Origin: Luteolibacter sp. LG18
GTDB taxonomy: Bacteria; Verrucomicrobiota; Verrucomicrobiia; Verrucomicrobiales; Akkermansiaceae
Reading direction: 5' to 3'
Assembly (NCBI RefSeq): GCF_036322585.1
Contig: NZ_AP024600.1
Location: 4,340,001 to 4,404,000 of the forward strand
Length of the DNA stretch: 64,000 bases
This document shows positions 44,085 through 53,418 of the stretch, in pieces (the first letter of the stretch is position 1; every line of letters starts with the position of its first letter). Both the position numbers and the translations under genes were made by a program. Under the pieces are notes generated by a model. That model ran no database searches, was not told the DNA's origin, and saw nothing but the letters and a program-made list of their open reading frames with translations.

Positions 44085-44849
44085 ATGTTGCCCGTCGAAC
44101 GCCAAAATCGCATTCTGAAACTTGCCCGCCGTGACGGCACCGTCCGGACCATCGACCTCGCCAAGGACTTCGATGTGGCGGAGGAAACGATCCGCCGGGA
44201 TCTCGACTTCCTGAGCCGCCGCGGCCACCTGAAGCGGACGCACGGCGGAGCGATGGACAACTCCGGGCCCCTCGCCGAGCTGCCGTATTCCGAGCGTGAG
44301 GCGCGTCAGCTCAACGAGAAGGTCTCGATGGCCAAGGAAGCCGCCCGGGTGCTGTGCGCCGGGGAAACGATCCTGCTCGATGCCAGTTCCACCTCGCTCC
44401 AGCTCGCCTCCCACCTGCCCGCGGGGCTGCCCCTGCGCGTGGTGAGCCACTCGCTGGCGGTGATGGAACGCCTCGCCAGCAATGACAGCGTGGAGCTGAT
44501 CCAGCTCGGCGGGACCTATGAGCCGCGTGGCCGGCGCTACAACGGGCTCATCACCGAGCTCGCGGTGCGGGCGCTGCGGATCGACCGCTTCTTTTTCTCC
44601 GGCGGCGGCCTCGATCCGGTCCGCGGCCTGAGCGAACCGAATTCCGAGCAGGCCCGCCTGAAGCGGGTGATGCTCGATCATTCGGCGTGGAAATGCGCGC
44701 TGATCGACCACACCAAGATGGGCGTTCAGACGGACTTCTTCTTCGCCCAACCCCAGGAAGTGGACCTGGTGATCACGGACAACGAGTCTCGTGAATACGC
44801 CAAGGAACACCTGAAAAACCCGCCGTTCACGCTGAAATACGGTCGTTGA
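44085..44849 (+). CDS. DeoR-family transcriptional regulator
   Basis: A 254-residue regulator. The N-terminus RQNRILKLARRDGTVRTIDLAKDFDVAEETIRRDLDFLSRRGHLKRTHGGA is a typical DeoR helix-turn-helix with the R-R-D-L recognition segment, followed by a sugar-phosphate-binding (ribose-5-phosphate-isomerase-like) domain with ILLDASSTSLQLASHLP. DeoR proteins usually repress sugar genes and are released by a phosphorylated sugar. It lies between the rhamnulose aldolase gene and four sugar genes, so it is the likely regulator of both sides. Its ligand is unknown. Confidence 0.93.
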   Translation: MLPVERQNRILKLARRDGTVRTIDLAKDFDVAEETIRRDLDFLSRRGHLKRTHGGAMDNSGPLAELPYSEREARQLNEKVSMAKEAARVLCAGETILLDASSTSLQLASHLPAGLPLRVVSHSLAVMERLASNDSVELIQLGGTYEPRGRRYNGLITELAVRALRIDRFFFSGGGLDPVRGLSEPNSEQARLKRVMLDHSAWKCALIDHTKMGVQTDFFFAQPQEVDLVITDNESREYAKEHLKNPPFTLKYGR

Positions 44850-44880
44850 AGCCGGTCTGATCACTGCATTCAACTATTGG

Positions 44881-44916
44881 GAAAAAGTGCGATTTTGCCC
44901 GAAAATGTGAATTTTC
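44881..44916 (+). promoter_or_regulatory. Two 20-bp-spaced palindromic boxes upstream of the sugar operon (candidate operator)
   Basis: GAAAATGTGAATTTTC at 44901-44916 is a palindrome (GAAAAT and ATTTTC around GTGA). A related sequence, GAAAAAGTGCGATTTTG, starts exactly 20 bases earlier at 44881. The region is AT-rich and lies 38 bases before the mutarotase-like gene. Two turns between boxes suggest cooperative binding, by DeoR or another regulator. Confidence 0.5.
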
Positions 44917-44954
44917 TTCCGTTTTTGAGCGTTTGGTTATGAATCGCCCTCAAC

Positions 44955-46064
44955 ATGACTGAAATGCAATCGATCCACGGTGAACCCTCTTGGATTCTCT
45001 CCAATGATTCGGTGGAACTCGCCGTGAGCCGACGGGCGGGCCATATGGCTCCGGTGGTTTTCCGGACGGGAGGTCGTGAATTCTCGCCGTATTCGCTCTC
45101 GCCGTGGACGCGGGAGGAATCGAATCCGGAGCTGCCGGAATTGCTGCGCGTCCTGCGGGGAGACTTCTTTTGCATGCCATTCGGGGTCTCCAAGGAGTTC
45201 CCGCCACATGGCCATCCGGCGAACAGCGATTGGGACCTGATCTCGCAATCCGCCGATGAGTTGCGCCTTTCGATTTCCGGCGGAGTGGATGGAGCCACGA
45301 TCGAGAAGGTCGTTTCCGTTCGCCGAGGCGAGACGGCGGTGTATCAGGATCATATCATCCGCGGCTGGGAAGGGCGCTACAACTACGGCAACCATCCCAT
45401 CTTGGACTTTTCTGGGATTCCCGAAGGGCAGGGGCGTTTGAGCGTTTCGCCCTTCCGCTGGGGCTCGGTCTACCGCGGCGTCTTCGCGGACCCGTCCATC
45501 GGCGAACACGGCGTGATGGAATCCGGCGCGCTGTTCACCGATCTCAAAGCCGTGCCGCTGGCGGCCGGCGGCACCACCGATGTGACCCGCTACCCGGTGC
45601 GCTCCGGTTGCGAGGACCTGGTGATGATGGTCAGCGAGCCCGCCACCGAGGCCCAGCCTTTCGCATGGTCCGCCGCGGTGATGGATGGCTACGTGTGGTT
45701 CTCGCTGAAGAACCCCGCCGACTTCCCGACCACGCTGTTCTGGCTCTCGAACGGTGGTCGCCAGGCCGAGCCGTGGAGCAGCCGTCACTTCGGCCGCGTC
45801 GGCATCGAGGAGGTCTACTCCCATTTCTTCGACGGCCTGGAAATTTCCCGCGAGGACCGTCTCGCGCCCGAAGGCATTCCCACCACCCGTGAGTTCCACA
45901 AGGACGAGGCGGTGTCGGTGCGGATCGTCCAGGGCATCGTGCCCGTTCCCGCGGGCTTCCAAACGGTGGCTTCGATCGTTCCGGACGGCCCTGGCCGTGT
46001 CACCCTCCAGGATGAGAACGGGCAGACCGTCACCGCCAAGGTCGACTGGTCCTACGTCCTCTGA
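44955..46064 (+). CDS. Aldose-1-epimerase-like (galactose mutarotase superfamily) protein
   Basis: A 369-residue cytosolic protein with a galactose-mutarotase-like all-beta pattern: VELAVSRRAGHMAPVVFRTGG near the start, FCMPFG, HPANSDWDLIS, and many short strands to the end. It is longer than standard GalM and matches it only in general form, so it may act on another sugar or glycan. It starts 105 bases after deoR, just after the palindromic boxes, and leads the run of four sugar genes. Confidence 0.65.
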   Translation: MTEMQSIHGEPSWILSNDSVELAVSRRAGHMAPVVFRTGGREFSPYSLSPWTREESNPELPELLRVLRGDFFCMPFGVSKEFPPHGHPANSDWDLISQSADELRLSISGGVDGATIEKVVSVRRGETAVYQDHIIRGWEGRYNYGNHPILDFSGIPEGQGRLSVSPFRWGSVYRGVFADPSIGEHGVMESGALFTDLKAVPLAAGGTTDVTRYPVRSGCEDLVMMVSEPATEAQPFAWSAAVMDGYVWFSLKNPADFPTTLFWLSNGGRQAEPWSSRHFGRVGIEEVYSHFFDGLEISREDRLAPEGIPTTREFHKDEAVSVRIVQGIVPVPAGFQTVASIVPDGPGRVTLQDENGQTVTAKVDWSYVL

Positions 46065-46104
46065 ATTTCCCATTTGTTTTGATCCTTATCGCACTTCCAT
46101 ACCC

Positions 46105-47364
46105 ATGACCCAACCCCGCACCACGAAAGACCTGACCACCCGGACAGGCAATGTCCGCGCCGCTGTTGAAGCCCACCTCGAGGAAACCGGCGGCCTGCTG
46201 CGCCTGGCCCCTTGCTGGGTGCCGCGCTCGTTCCTCCAGCCCGGCAAGCGCTTGAAGCTGCATCCGGACGACCTCTACGCCTTCGGCCTGAACCGCGGCG
46301 GCATCGACGAGCGCTGGTTCGCCTCCACCACCGAGGCCGCGAACGACAACCGCACCGAGGACGAGGGCCTGTCCTACGTCGTCGTCGGCAACGAGCGCTT
46401 CACGCTGAAGGATGCCGTGGCCGAGTGCGGCGCGGAGCTGATCGGCGAGGCGATCTGGAACAAGTATGGCAAGTGGCCGGTGTATTCGAAGTTCTTCGAC
46501 AACATGGGGCCGATCCCGCACCACATGCACCAGGACGCCGCGCAGGCCGCGCTGGTGGGCCAGGAAGGCAAGCCGGAATCCTACTACTTCCCGCCGCAGC
46601 ACAACAACGTCGGCAACAATTTCCCCTACACCTTCATGGGCTTCGAGCCCGGCACCACCAAGGAGCAGGTGCGCGAGTGCCTCGCGAACTGGAACAAGGG
46701 TGACAACGGTATCCTCGACCTCTCCAAGGCCTACCGCCTGAAGCCGGGCACCGGCTGGCTGATCGACCCGTGCATCCTCCACGCGCCGGGCTCGCTCTGC
46801 ACCTATGAGCCGCAGTGGGGCTCCGATGTCTTCGGGATGTACCAGTCGCTCGTGGAAGGCCGCGAGGTGCCGTGGGACCTCCTCGTGAAGGACATGCCGG
46901 CGGACAAGCACCAGGACCTCGACTTCATCGTCGACCAGCTCCACTGGGAGAAGAACGTCGACCCTAACTTCAAGGACAACCACTACCTCGAACCGGTGGT
47001 GGCCGAGGAGAGCGAAGGCCACGTCGACAAGTGGATCGTCTACGGCAAGGTCGACAACTTCCAGTACTTCACCGCCAAGGAGCTCACCGTGAAGCCCGGC
47101 GCGAAGGTCACCGTGAAGGACAACGGTGCCTACGGCCTGATCGTGGTGGCTGGTGAAGGCCACGCCAACAAGCTGCGCCTGAACTGCCCGAAGCTGATCC
47201 GTTTCCACGACCTCACGCAGGACGAGTTCTTCGCCACCGAAGCGGCCGCCAAGGCGGGCGTGGTGTTTGAGAACACCTCGGAAACCGAGGACCTCGTCTG
47301 CCTGCGCTACTTCGGCCCGGAGGTGAATCCGGACGCCCCGGCACTCGGCGCTTACAAGAAGTAA
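46105..47364 (+). CDS. Cupin-fold sugar isomerase-like protein (mannose-6-phosphate isomerase-like)
   Basis: A 419-residue protein. The central HHMHQDAAQAA segment (about residues 138-146) gives a set of His residues fit for a metal in a cupin barrel, and a second barrel lies near the C-terminus (TVKPGAKVTVKDNGAYGLIVVAGEG). The layout resembles type I phosphomannose isomerases but key motifs of ManA are not clear, so the substrate is unknown. It is 40 bases after the mutarotase-like gene. No signal peptide. Confidence 0.6.
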   Translation: MTQPRTTKDLTTRTGNVRAAVEAHLEETGGLLRLAPCWVPRSFLQPGKRLKLHPDDLYAFGLNRGGIDERWFASTTEAANDNRTEDEGLSYVVVGNERFTLKDAVAECGAELIGEAIWNKYGKWPVYSKFFDNMGPIPHHMHQDAAQAALVGQEGKPESYYFPPQHNNVGNNFPYTFMGFEPGTTKEQVRECLANWNKGDNGILDLSKAYRLKPGTGWLIDPCILHAPGSLCTYEPQWGSDVFGMYQSLVEGREVPWDLLVKDMPADKHQDLDFIVDQLHWEKNVDPNFKDNHYLEPVVAEESEGHVDKWIVYGKVDNFQYFTAKELTVKPGAKVTVKDNGAYGLIVVAGEGHANKLRLNCPKLIRFHDLTQDEFFATEAAAKAGVVFENTSETEDLVCLRYFGPEVNPDAPALGAYKK

Positions 47365-47562
47365 CCCACCATCGCGAACGGACACGAATTCCAGCTAGGA
47401 AGAGTGGAGTCGCAATTTCACGGGATGGCGAAAATTGACTTTTGAATTTCCGGAATATGACTCTTTATCTGCGAAATCAGCGACATTCGCGGTCACTTCT
47501 TCTCTTCCTTCCTGTGAGTTTGTGTCCATTCTTGGCCCATCCCCTTTGATTTATCGCACCCC

Positions 47563-48564
47563 ATGAAACTCCATAACGCCATGTGGCCTGGTCTGGTCGG
47601 CAAAGAGCCCGGCACCGACCATCCGCCCATCTCCCTCGATCACATGCTCGATCTCACGGCCGCCGCCACGGTGGGCGGTCGCAAGTTCGATGGCATCGAC
47701 CTGTTCCTCTTCCACCCGCACATCGATCCGGACGCGTCCGAGTTCGAGCTCCGCGCCATGGCGGATCGCATCGCCTCGCGCGGGCTGTCCGTCGGTTCGC
47801 TGGTGGCTCCGGTCTGGCCGGGCACCGTCGGTGGCTGCGCCTTCGGCAGCGATGACGACCGGAAGAACTTCGTCCTCGCGGTTGAGAAGGCCTGCCGGAT
47901 CGCGAAGATCCTCAACGAACACGGTGTCCGGAAGTCCGGCATCATCCGCATCGATTCCGCGGGCGGTCCCGAGTCCTTCCTCCAGGATCCGGCGGGCAAT
48001 ACCAAGAAGCTCGCCGAAACTTTCCGCGAAGCCGGCAAGGTGGCCGAGCAGCACGGTGAGCGCCTCGCTGCCGAAGGCGAAATCTGCTGGGGCGGCATGC
48101 ACTCGTGGAAGGCGATGGTGGATACCCTCGAAGCCACCAACCTGCCCGGCATCGTCGGCTTCCAGGCGGACCTCGCCCACACCTACCTCTACCTGCTCGG
48201 TTACAACGCACCCGAGGCGGCGCTGCTGGCCGCCGATTACACCGAGGAGGAATTCTGGGCCGCCTACGCCAAGATGACCGACGTGCTGCGCCCGTGGACG
48301 ATCGATTTCCACGTCGCCCAGAACGACGGCTCGGTGCACGGCACCGGTTCCCACGACAAGACCGGCCGCCATTGCCCGGCGGACGATCCGAACGGCAAAC
48401 TCGATATCCCCCGCGCCTCCGCCTATTGGCTCAAGGGGGCCGCCGACCGCGGCATCGACCACATCTGTTGGGACGGGTGCATGTTCCCGAACGAGACGCT
48501 CGAAACGCCCGCCACCTGGGAAACCATCCTCGCCACCATGATCCAGGTGGACCAAGCCCTCTAA
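47563..48564 (+). CDS. TIM-barrel sugar phosphate isomerase/epimerase (AP-endonuclease-2 family)
   Basis: A 333-residue member of the xylose-isomerase-like TIM barrel group. Its first strand has [15 protein letters not shown] and an alternation of strands and helices follows; [28 protein letters not shown] and [15 protein letters not shown] place likely metal ligands. These proteins isomerise or epimerise sugars or inositols, or act as dehydratases. It follows the cupin gene by 198 bases and precedes a Gfo/Idh dehydrogenase by 13, a pairing common in inositol and keto-sugar pathways. Confidence 0.8.
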   Translation: MKLHNAMWPGLVGKEPGTDHPPISLDHMLDLTAAATVGGRKFDGIDLFLFHPHIDPDASEFELRAMADRIASRGLSVGSLVAPVWPGTVGGCAFGSDDDRKNFVLAVEKACRIAKILNEHGVRKSGIIRIDSAGGPESFLQDPAGNTKKLAETFREAGKVAEQHGERLAAEGEICWGGMHSWKAMVDTLEATNLPGIVGFQADLAHTYLYLLGYNAPEAALLAADYTEEEFWAAYAKMTDVLRPWTIDFHVAQNDGSVHGTGSHDKTGRHCPADDPNGKLDIPRASAYWLKGAADRGIDHICWDGCMFPNETLETPATWETILATMIQVDQAL

Positions 48565-48577
48565 CACCCCTTCATTC

Positions 48578-49729
48578 ATGTCCAAAAAGGAAATCCGCAT
48601 CGGCCTCATCGGTTACGGCTTCATGGGCCGTACCCACTCCAACGCCTACTCCCAGCTCACCCATTTCTTCGACACCGAGCACGTGCCCGTCCGCCAGGCC
48701 GTCTGTGGCCGCGACGAGGAGAAGGTGAAGGCCTTCGCTGAAAAGTGGGGTTACGCCTCCTACGAAACCGACTGGCGCGAGCTGGTGAAGCGCGAGGACA
48801 TCGACGCCGTCGACATCTGCACGCCGAACGATTCCCACGCCGAGATCGCGCTGGAGTGCATCAAGCACGGCAAGATGATCCTCTGCGAAAAGCCGCTCGC
48901 GCTGAACGGCCCGCAGGGCGAGAAGATGGTCGAGGCGGTGGAAGCCTCCGGCCTGCCGAACCTCGTCTGGTACAACTACCGCTTCCTGCCCGCCGTCACG
49001 CTGGCGAAGAACATCGTCGCCGCCGGTGAACTCGGCCGTGTCTTCCACTACCGCGCGAACTTCCTGCAGGACTGGACGATTTCCCAGGATCTCCCGCAGG
49101 GCGGCGCCGGCCTGTGGCGTCTCGATGCCGCGGCGGCGGGTTCCGGCGTGACCGGCGACCTCCTGGCCCACTGCATCGACACCGCGCGCTGGATCAACGG
49201 CGAGATCGTGCAGGTTTCCGCGATGACCGAGACCTTCATCAAGGAGCGCGTCCACACCGCCACCGGTGAGAAGCAGGCCGTGACCATCGACGACGCGTGC
49301 GCCTTCCTGGCCCGCTTCGAGAACGGCTCGCTGGCGATCTTCGAATCCACCCGCTACGCCCGCGGCCACAAGGCGCTCTACACCTTCGAGATCAACGGCG
49401 AGAAGAAGTCGCTGGCGTGGGATCTCCACGACCTCAACCGCCTGTCGTACTTCGACCACGGCGTTCCCGGCGACCGCCGGAGCTGGGGCAGCATCCATTG
49501 CTCGGATGGCGATCACCCATACGCGGGCAACTGGTGGGTGCCGGGCCTGTGCCTCGGCTACGAGCACTCGTTCACCCACGCGCTCTATGAGTTCTTCAAG
49601 TCGCTGGACAACCCGTCCGCCGAGAAGGCCTATCCGGACTTCCGCCACGCGCTCGGCACGCAGTATGTCTGCGATGCCGTGCTGGAATCGGCGAAGACCG
49701 GCCAGTGGGTCGAGGTGAAGCGGGCGTGA
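48578..49729 (+). CDS. Gfo/Idh/MocA family oxidoreductase
   Basis: NAD(P)-dependent sugar or inositol dehydrogenase of 383 residues. The Rossmann start is [19 protein letters not shown], the conserved EKPLA motif (CEKPLALN) holds the catalytic Lys, and the C-terminal domain has [14 protein letters not shown] with the usual His. It oxidises a ring hydroxyl, often together with an AP2-type isomerase, which fits its neighbour. ATG at 48578. A terminator hairpin follows the stop. Confidence 0.92.
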   Translation: MSKKEIRIGLIGYGFMGRTHSNAYSQLTHFFDTEHVPVRQAVCGRDEEKVKAFAEKWGYASYETDWRELVKREDIDAVDICTPNDSHAEIALECIKHGKMILCEKPLALNGPQGEKMVEAVEASGLPNLVWYNYRFLPAVTLAKNIVAAGELGRVFHYRANFLQDWTISQDLPQGGAGLWRLDAAAAGSGVTGDLLAHCIDTARWINGEIVQVSAMTETFIKERVHTATGEKQAVTIDDACAFLARFENGSLAIFESTRYARGHKALYTFEINGEKKSLAWDLHDLNRLSYFDHGVPGDRRSWGSIHCSDGDHPYAGNWWVPGLCLGYEHSFTHALYEFFKSLDNPSAEKAYPDFRHALGTQYVCDAVLESAKTGQWVEVKRA

Positions 49730-49769
49730 GTTAGATCACATCGCCCGGACACCTCACCGGGGCGTCCTT

Positions 49770-50252
49770 TCAGAACCGGCGCGGGCCATGCGGCCTGGCG
49801 CCGGTTTTTGTTTGGGCGGCGGGCTGTTTCACCGCGTAGGGCTCGTCGGCGGTGCCTGCGGCGAACATCACCAGCACCACGGGGCGCTTGCTGTTGTTGC
49901 GGCCGTTGTGCATCACGTTGACGGTTTCCGCGAAGGCCTGCCCGCCTTTGAGATGCTTCGTCTCGCCGGTTTCCAGTTTCACATCGAGTTCGCCCTCCAG
50001 GATGTAGGCGAAGCACGGCACGGGATGACGGTGCCAGCCGGTCTCGGCTCCGGGCGGGATCACCACCCGCACCGCCGAGACTTCCGCCGGATAGGCCGGC
50101 CAAGTGATCGGCTGGCCGGCGGCATCGACGCGGGTCTTCATCAGCGGCGTGACCGCGATGGTCTTCGAGTAGGCCTTCTCGGCATCAGGACCGGCGGCGA
50201 AGAGCGGGCTGGCGAGAGTGAACGCGGCGAGGGAAACAAGGGCGGTTTTCAT
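49770..50252 (-). CDS. Exported cupin-domain protein
   Basis: A 160-residue protein with a signal peptide (KTALVSLAAFTLASPLFAAG). The mature part is one cupin barrel: VIPPGAETGWHRHPVPCFAYILEGELDV (first motif with two His) and GGQAFAETVNVMHNGRNNS (second motif). It may bind a metal and act as a small dioxygenase or a binding protein. Its last 12 codons lie within the terminator hairpin of the dehydrogenase gene on the other strand. A hairpin lies just upstream of its start. Confidence 0.82.
   Translation of the reverse strand: MKTALVSLAAFTLASPLFAAGPDAEKAYSKTIAVTPLMKTRVDAAGQPITWPAYPAEVSAVRVVIPPGAETGWHRHPVPCFAYILEGELDVKLETGETKHLKGGQAFAETVNVMHNGRNNSKRPVVLVMFAAGTADEPYAVKQPAAQTKTGARPHGPRRF
49774..49809 (+). 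terminator. Terminator of the sugar operon
   Basis: AACCGGCGC (49774-49782) pairs with GCGCCGGTT (49798-49806), 15-base loop, followed by TTT. It ends the Gfo/Idh transcript and lies within the 3' end of the cupin coding sequence. Confidence 0.7.
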
Positions 50253-50260
50253 GGGTGAGG

Positions 50261-50285
50261 GTGCCGGTAGTTAGAACACCGGCAC
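50261..50285 (-). promoter_or_regulatory. Leader hairpin before the cupin gene
   Basis: GTGCCGGT (50261-50268) pairs with ACCGGCAC (50278-50285), 9-base loop, starting 9 bases upstream of the cupin start at 50252. It could be an operator, a 5' leader hairpin, or the end of the upstream gene's transcript. Confidence 0.45.
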
Positions 50286-50337
50286 CGACCGGGACAAGGC
50301 AGGAGAATGTCCGGGTTCCGGAAGGAGATCGGACAGC

Positions 50338-51096
50338 TCACTTGATCGAAAACAGGTGGCCGTAGCGATCCAGCTTGGGATCGCCGGGACTCAGGTCGGT
50401 CCATTCCCTCACGCTGATTTCATCCAGAGGAAGGTCCAGTTTGCCTTTGGATGCCGCCTCCGCGTCATAGAGCTTGTCCGACTCGATGACCATGACGCTG
50501 GGAAGAGGGGATTTGCTGTCCGCGGCTACGGAGAAGGTCACGTAACGGTAGGTGGAATCGTAGTTGAAGAACTCTTCCATCTCCTTCCTGAGGTTGGAAG
50601 ACAGGCCGGTCTTCTCCACGAAATCCCGGTCTTCCGGGGACAGGGATTGGAGGTATTGATCGAACATCGTGTCGAGTTCCTCCGCGTCCGGCTTCTTCAG
50701 CAGCGAGCAGCAGGTGGAGTTCCCTGCGTCATCCACATATTGGGAAAAGGGTTTGGCTCTCTTGCCCTCGAGATCCTTCAGGTGCTGGCGGGATTGATCG
50801 TGGATGGCGAATGCCCGGGGCGCGTCGCTGCCCGAGAGATTGAGCACGGGCGGCTCCTTGGCGTTCCGGGGATCGGAGATCCGTCGCGAACTGTCCTCCG
50901 TGGCGATCTCTGTCTGCCCGGCGTGGTCTTTCGAACGATCGGGATGGCCCTCATGGCCCGCCTGCGGCTTCCGGCTGCCCGTTCGTGAAATGAAGAGCGC
51001 GGCGAGGAGGAGCGCTGCCGCGATTCCCACCATGCCGTTTCGAATGCCGTTCCGAGAGAGTTTCAACGCGGGTGTCGACTCCTGTTGGGGAGACAT
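50338..51096 (-). CDS. Hypothetical single-pass membrane protein
   Basis: A 252-residue protein with a short N-terminus, one membrane helix (GMVGIAAALLLAALFIS, about 21-37), a His/Lys-rich linker and a helical extracytoplasmic domain containing a CC pair (STCCSLL). ATG at 51096 places the helix near the N-terminus; an upstream start at 51135 adds a poor leader. It is downstream of the YciI gene on the same strand, but a large hairpin lies between. No family recognised. Confidence 0.6.
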   Translation of the reverse strand: MSPQQESTPALKLSRNGIRNGMVGIAAALLLAALFISRTGSRKPQAGHEGHPDRSKDHAGQTEIATEDSSRRISDPRNAKEPPVLNLSGSDAPRAFAIHDQSRQHLKDLEGKRAKPFSQYVDDAGNSTCCSLLKKPDAEELDTMFDQYLQSLSPEDRDFVEKTGLSSNLRKEMEEFFNYDSTYRYVTFSVAADSKSPLPSVMVIESDKLYDAEAASKGKLDLPLDEISVREWTDLSPGDPKLDRYGHLFSIK

Positions 51097-51145
51097 GGGA
51101 GGGATAGCGTTTCCGGCCGCAAATGGATATTCCAAAATCCGACGT

Positions 51146-51195
51146 GGAATCCACGCGCGGAGGGTGCGCGTGGCACCCTCCTTTGGGTGGATTCC
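51146..51195 (-). terminator. Two-tier hairpin after the YciI-like gene
   Basis: An inner stem GGAGGGTGC/GCACCCTCC (51159-51167 with 51173-51181) sits inside an outer stem GGAATCCAC/GTGGATTCC (51146-51154 with 51187-51195). It starts 3 bases after the stop at 51199 on the minus strand. No T-run follows on that strand, so termination efficiency is unclear. Confidence 0.55.
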
Positions 51196-51198
51196 GGC

Positions 51199-51588
51199 TC
51201 AGTGACCCGCGCGCCGTTGCTCACTCTCAAGGATCATTTCCGAGAGATCGGCGGCGGGACGGATTTCGAACGGACCGGCCTTCACGCCCGGATGCTTCGA
51301 CATGATCTGGATGGCGTGGTTCAGGTCGCGGGCTTCCAGGATGAGGATGCCGCCGATCTGCTCCTTGGTCTCGGCGTAGGGGCCGTCGGTGATGGCCACC
51401 TTGCCGTTTTCCCAGCGCAGGGTGGCGGCGGTTTGCGGTGGTTGCAGTGCCTCGCCACCCGCGAAGTGGCCGTTCTTCCGCAGCTCGTCGTCGTAGGAGA
51501 AGCACTCGTCGACCATGGCGTTGCGTTCGCTTTCGGTCAGGTTCTCGAATTTGTTCGGCTCGATGTAACCAAGGCAGATGTATTTCAT
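51199..51588 (-). CDS. YciI/DGPF-domain protein
   Basis: A 129-residue protein of the YCII-related group with the family motif [13 protein letters not shown] (about 68-80). The N-terminal [14 protein letters not shown] and the central helix are typical. Proteins of this kind are found beside ECF42-type sigma factors in many bacteria, and here the sigma gene is upstream on the same strand, 88 bases away. Role unknown; a peroxide-related or small-molecule function is often guessed. Confidence 0.9.
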   Translation of the reverse strand: MKYICLGYIEPNKFENLTESERNAMVDECFSYDDELRKNGHFAGGEALQPPQTAATLRWENGKVAITDGPYAETKEQIGGILILEARDLNHAIQIMSKHPGVKAGPFEIRPAADLSEMILESEQRRAGH

Positions 51589-51676
51589 GGGATGGATCGG
51601 GTTGGTGGTAGTGGCGGTTCAGGATGACCGCCTCATCAGGTGGTCGATTGGCCGGAGCGCGATTCGACAGCGGGCG

Positions 51677-52933
51677 TCACTTTTTTTCGTCGAGTTCCCG
51701 CAGGCGATTTTCGAGGAACCGCCGCTCGGGCTCCAGTCGGGTGAGGGACAGGGCGCGCTCGTAGGAACTCCGGGCTTCAGTCGTCCGGTCCAGCCGCCGG
51801 CAGAGATCGGCCCGGACGGAGTGGGCGAGATGGTAGTCGGTCAGCTCGCCGCGCGCGAGGATGGCATCGATCAACGCGAGGCCGGCCGCGGGACCATCCC
51901 GCATCGCCACCGCCACGGCGCGGTTCAGCTCGATGACGGGGGAGGGCTCGGTCCGGGCCAGCAGGGTGTAGAGGGCGACGATCTGCGGCCAATCGGTCTC
52001 CGCGGCCGCGGGGGCTTCCGCATGCACCGCGGCGATGGCCGCTTGGAGCGTGTAGGGGCCGAACCGTTTCGACCGCAGCGCGCGCTCCACCAGTGCCACC
52101 CCCTCGGCGATCAGGTTCCGGTCCCACTGCGAACGATCCTGATCCTGCAACAGGATCAGTTCACCGCTTGCTGAGGTTCTCGCCGTGCGTCGCGACTCCT
52201 GCAGCAGCATCAGCGCGAGCAGCCCCATGGCCTCCGGTTCTGGCAGAAGCTCGATGACGAGCCGTGCCAGCCGGATCGCCTCGGACGTGAGATCCGCCCG
52301 GGTGAGCGAGGTGCCGGAGGACGCGGCATAGCCTTCGTTGAACACGAGGTGGATCACCTGGAGCACCGTCGCGAGGCGGTCGGGCAGCTCCTCCGCGGAC
52401 GGCACCTCATAGGGAAGCTGGAGGTCACGGATCTTCGCTTTCGCCCGCACGATCCGCTGGGCCAGGGTGGGCGCGGAGGTGAGAAACGCCCGCGCGATTT
52501 CCTCGGTGGTGAGGCCGCAGACCTCGCGCAGGGTCAGCGCCACACGGGCCTCGGGATTCAGCGAGGGATGACAACAGGTGAAGACCAATCGCAGACGGTC
52601 GTCTTCGAGGGTATCGTCGGTTTCGTGCGCGGTGGAGGCGGGTGGCGTGAGTTCGTCGGCGATCTTGTCCTGCGAGGCATCGAAGCGGGCCCGGCGGCGC
52701 AGGGCATCGATGGCCTTGAAGCGACCGGTGGAAACCAGCCACGCCCGGGGATTGTCCGGGATGCCGGATTCCGGCCAATGCCTCAGCGCGGCGGCGAAGG
52801 CATCGTGCATCGCGTCCTCCGCCAGATCGAAGTCCCGCAGCAACCGGATCAACGTCGCCAGAATGCGCCCGGACTCCGCGCGATAGAGGGCATCGAGATG
52901 AGCCCGGATGGAGTCGTTGGCGGGGTCCGGCAT
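51677..52933 (-). CDS. ECF sigma factor (ECF42 type, DUF6596 C-terminal domain)
   Basis: A 418-residue sigma factor. Region 2 is near residues 15-75 (RLLRDFDLAEDAMHDAFAAALRHWPESGIPDNPRAWLVSTGRFKAIDALRRR), region 4 near 115-165 (TLREVCGLTTEEIARAFLTSAPTLAQRIVRAKAKIRD). A further 240 residues follow, a TPR-like helical domain with LVFNEGYAASSG, AIRLARLVIELLPEPEAMGLLALMLL, the ECF42 hallmark. The DGPF gene is downstream; this pair is known from many phyla. No anti-sigma gene is seen, as is usual for ECF42. ATG at 52933. Confidence 0.92.
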   Translation of the reverse strand: MPDPANDSIRAHLDALYRAESGRILATLIRLLRDFDLAEDAMHDAFAAALRHWPESGIPDNPRAWLVSTGRFKAIDALRRRARFDASQDKIADELTPPASTAHETDDTLEDDRLRLVFTCCHPSLNPEARVALTLREVCGLTTEEIARAFLTSAPTLAQRIVRAKAKIRDLQLPYEVPSAEELPDRLATVLQVIHLVFNEGYAASSGTSLTRADLTSEAIRLARLVIELLPEPEAMGLLALMLLQESRRTARTSASGELILLQDQDRSQWDRNLIAEGVALVERALRSKRFGPYTLQAAIAAVHAEAPAAAETDWPQIVALYTLLARTEPSPVIELNRAVAVAMRDGPAAGLALIDAILARGELTDYHLAHSVRADLCRRLDRTTEARSSYERALSLTRLEPERRFLENRLRELDEKK

Positions 52934-53183
52934 TGGGAAGAAGCTAGCCGGAGGAGTGGGCGGGGAGCAAGGAGGCGGTATGGGGTTGCCATCCGCTCCG
53001 GGTGGGATTGCCTCCGGCTTTGCTAGCCAGTTGGCTTCGCCAAGGATTGGCTCGTCGCTTAACGCTCCTGCCGCAGTCGAACCCAAGAGGCCTTGCTGCG
53101 CGGCGGCTGGGTTCTCATCCCACCCGTCGGCTTGGTGGGTGGATCAACCCTAATGGGGTGAGTGAACCTGTTATTGATAAGCG

Positions 53184-53272
<89 letters not shown>

Positions 53273-53418
53273 CGGTTGCGCGTAGCGGTGTTCGTATGCG
53301 GCTCCGGGCGCTGGCTTTCAAGGGAAAACCACCGTTGGTCCGGCCCGGACAAATGGCTCCATCGGCTTTTTGTCCGGGCGGGCCCTTTCCTTCACCCGGA
53401 TGCCGGTTAGGTTCCGGC

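Noticed and set aside
47365-47562. Weak inverted repeat in the gap before the TIM-barrel gene
   Set aside because: The two GGACAC/GTGTCC-type arms match at only about 10 of 15 positions; not enough to call a repeat.
53040-53160. Possible degenerate tRNA or small RNA before tRNA-Ser
   Set aside because: There is a T-arm-like stretch (GGGTTCTCATCCC) and some stems, but no acceptor stem or anticodon arm. I see only an untranslated GC-rich spacer.
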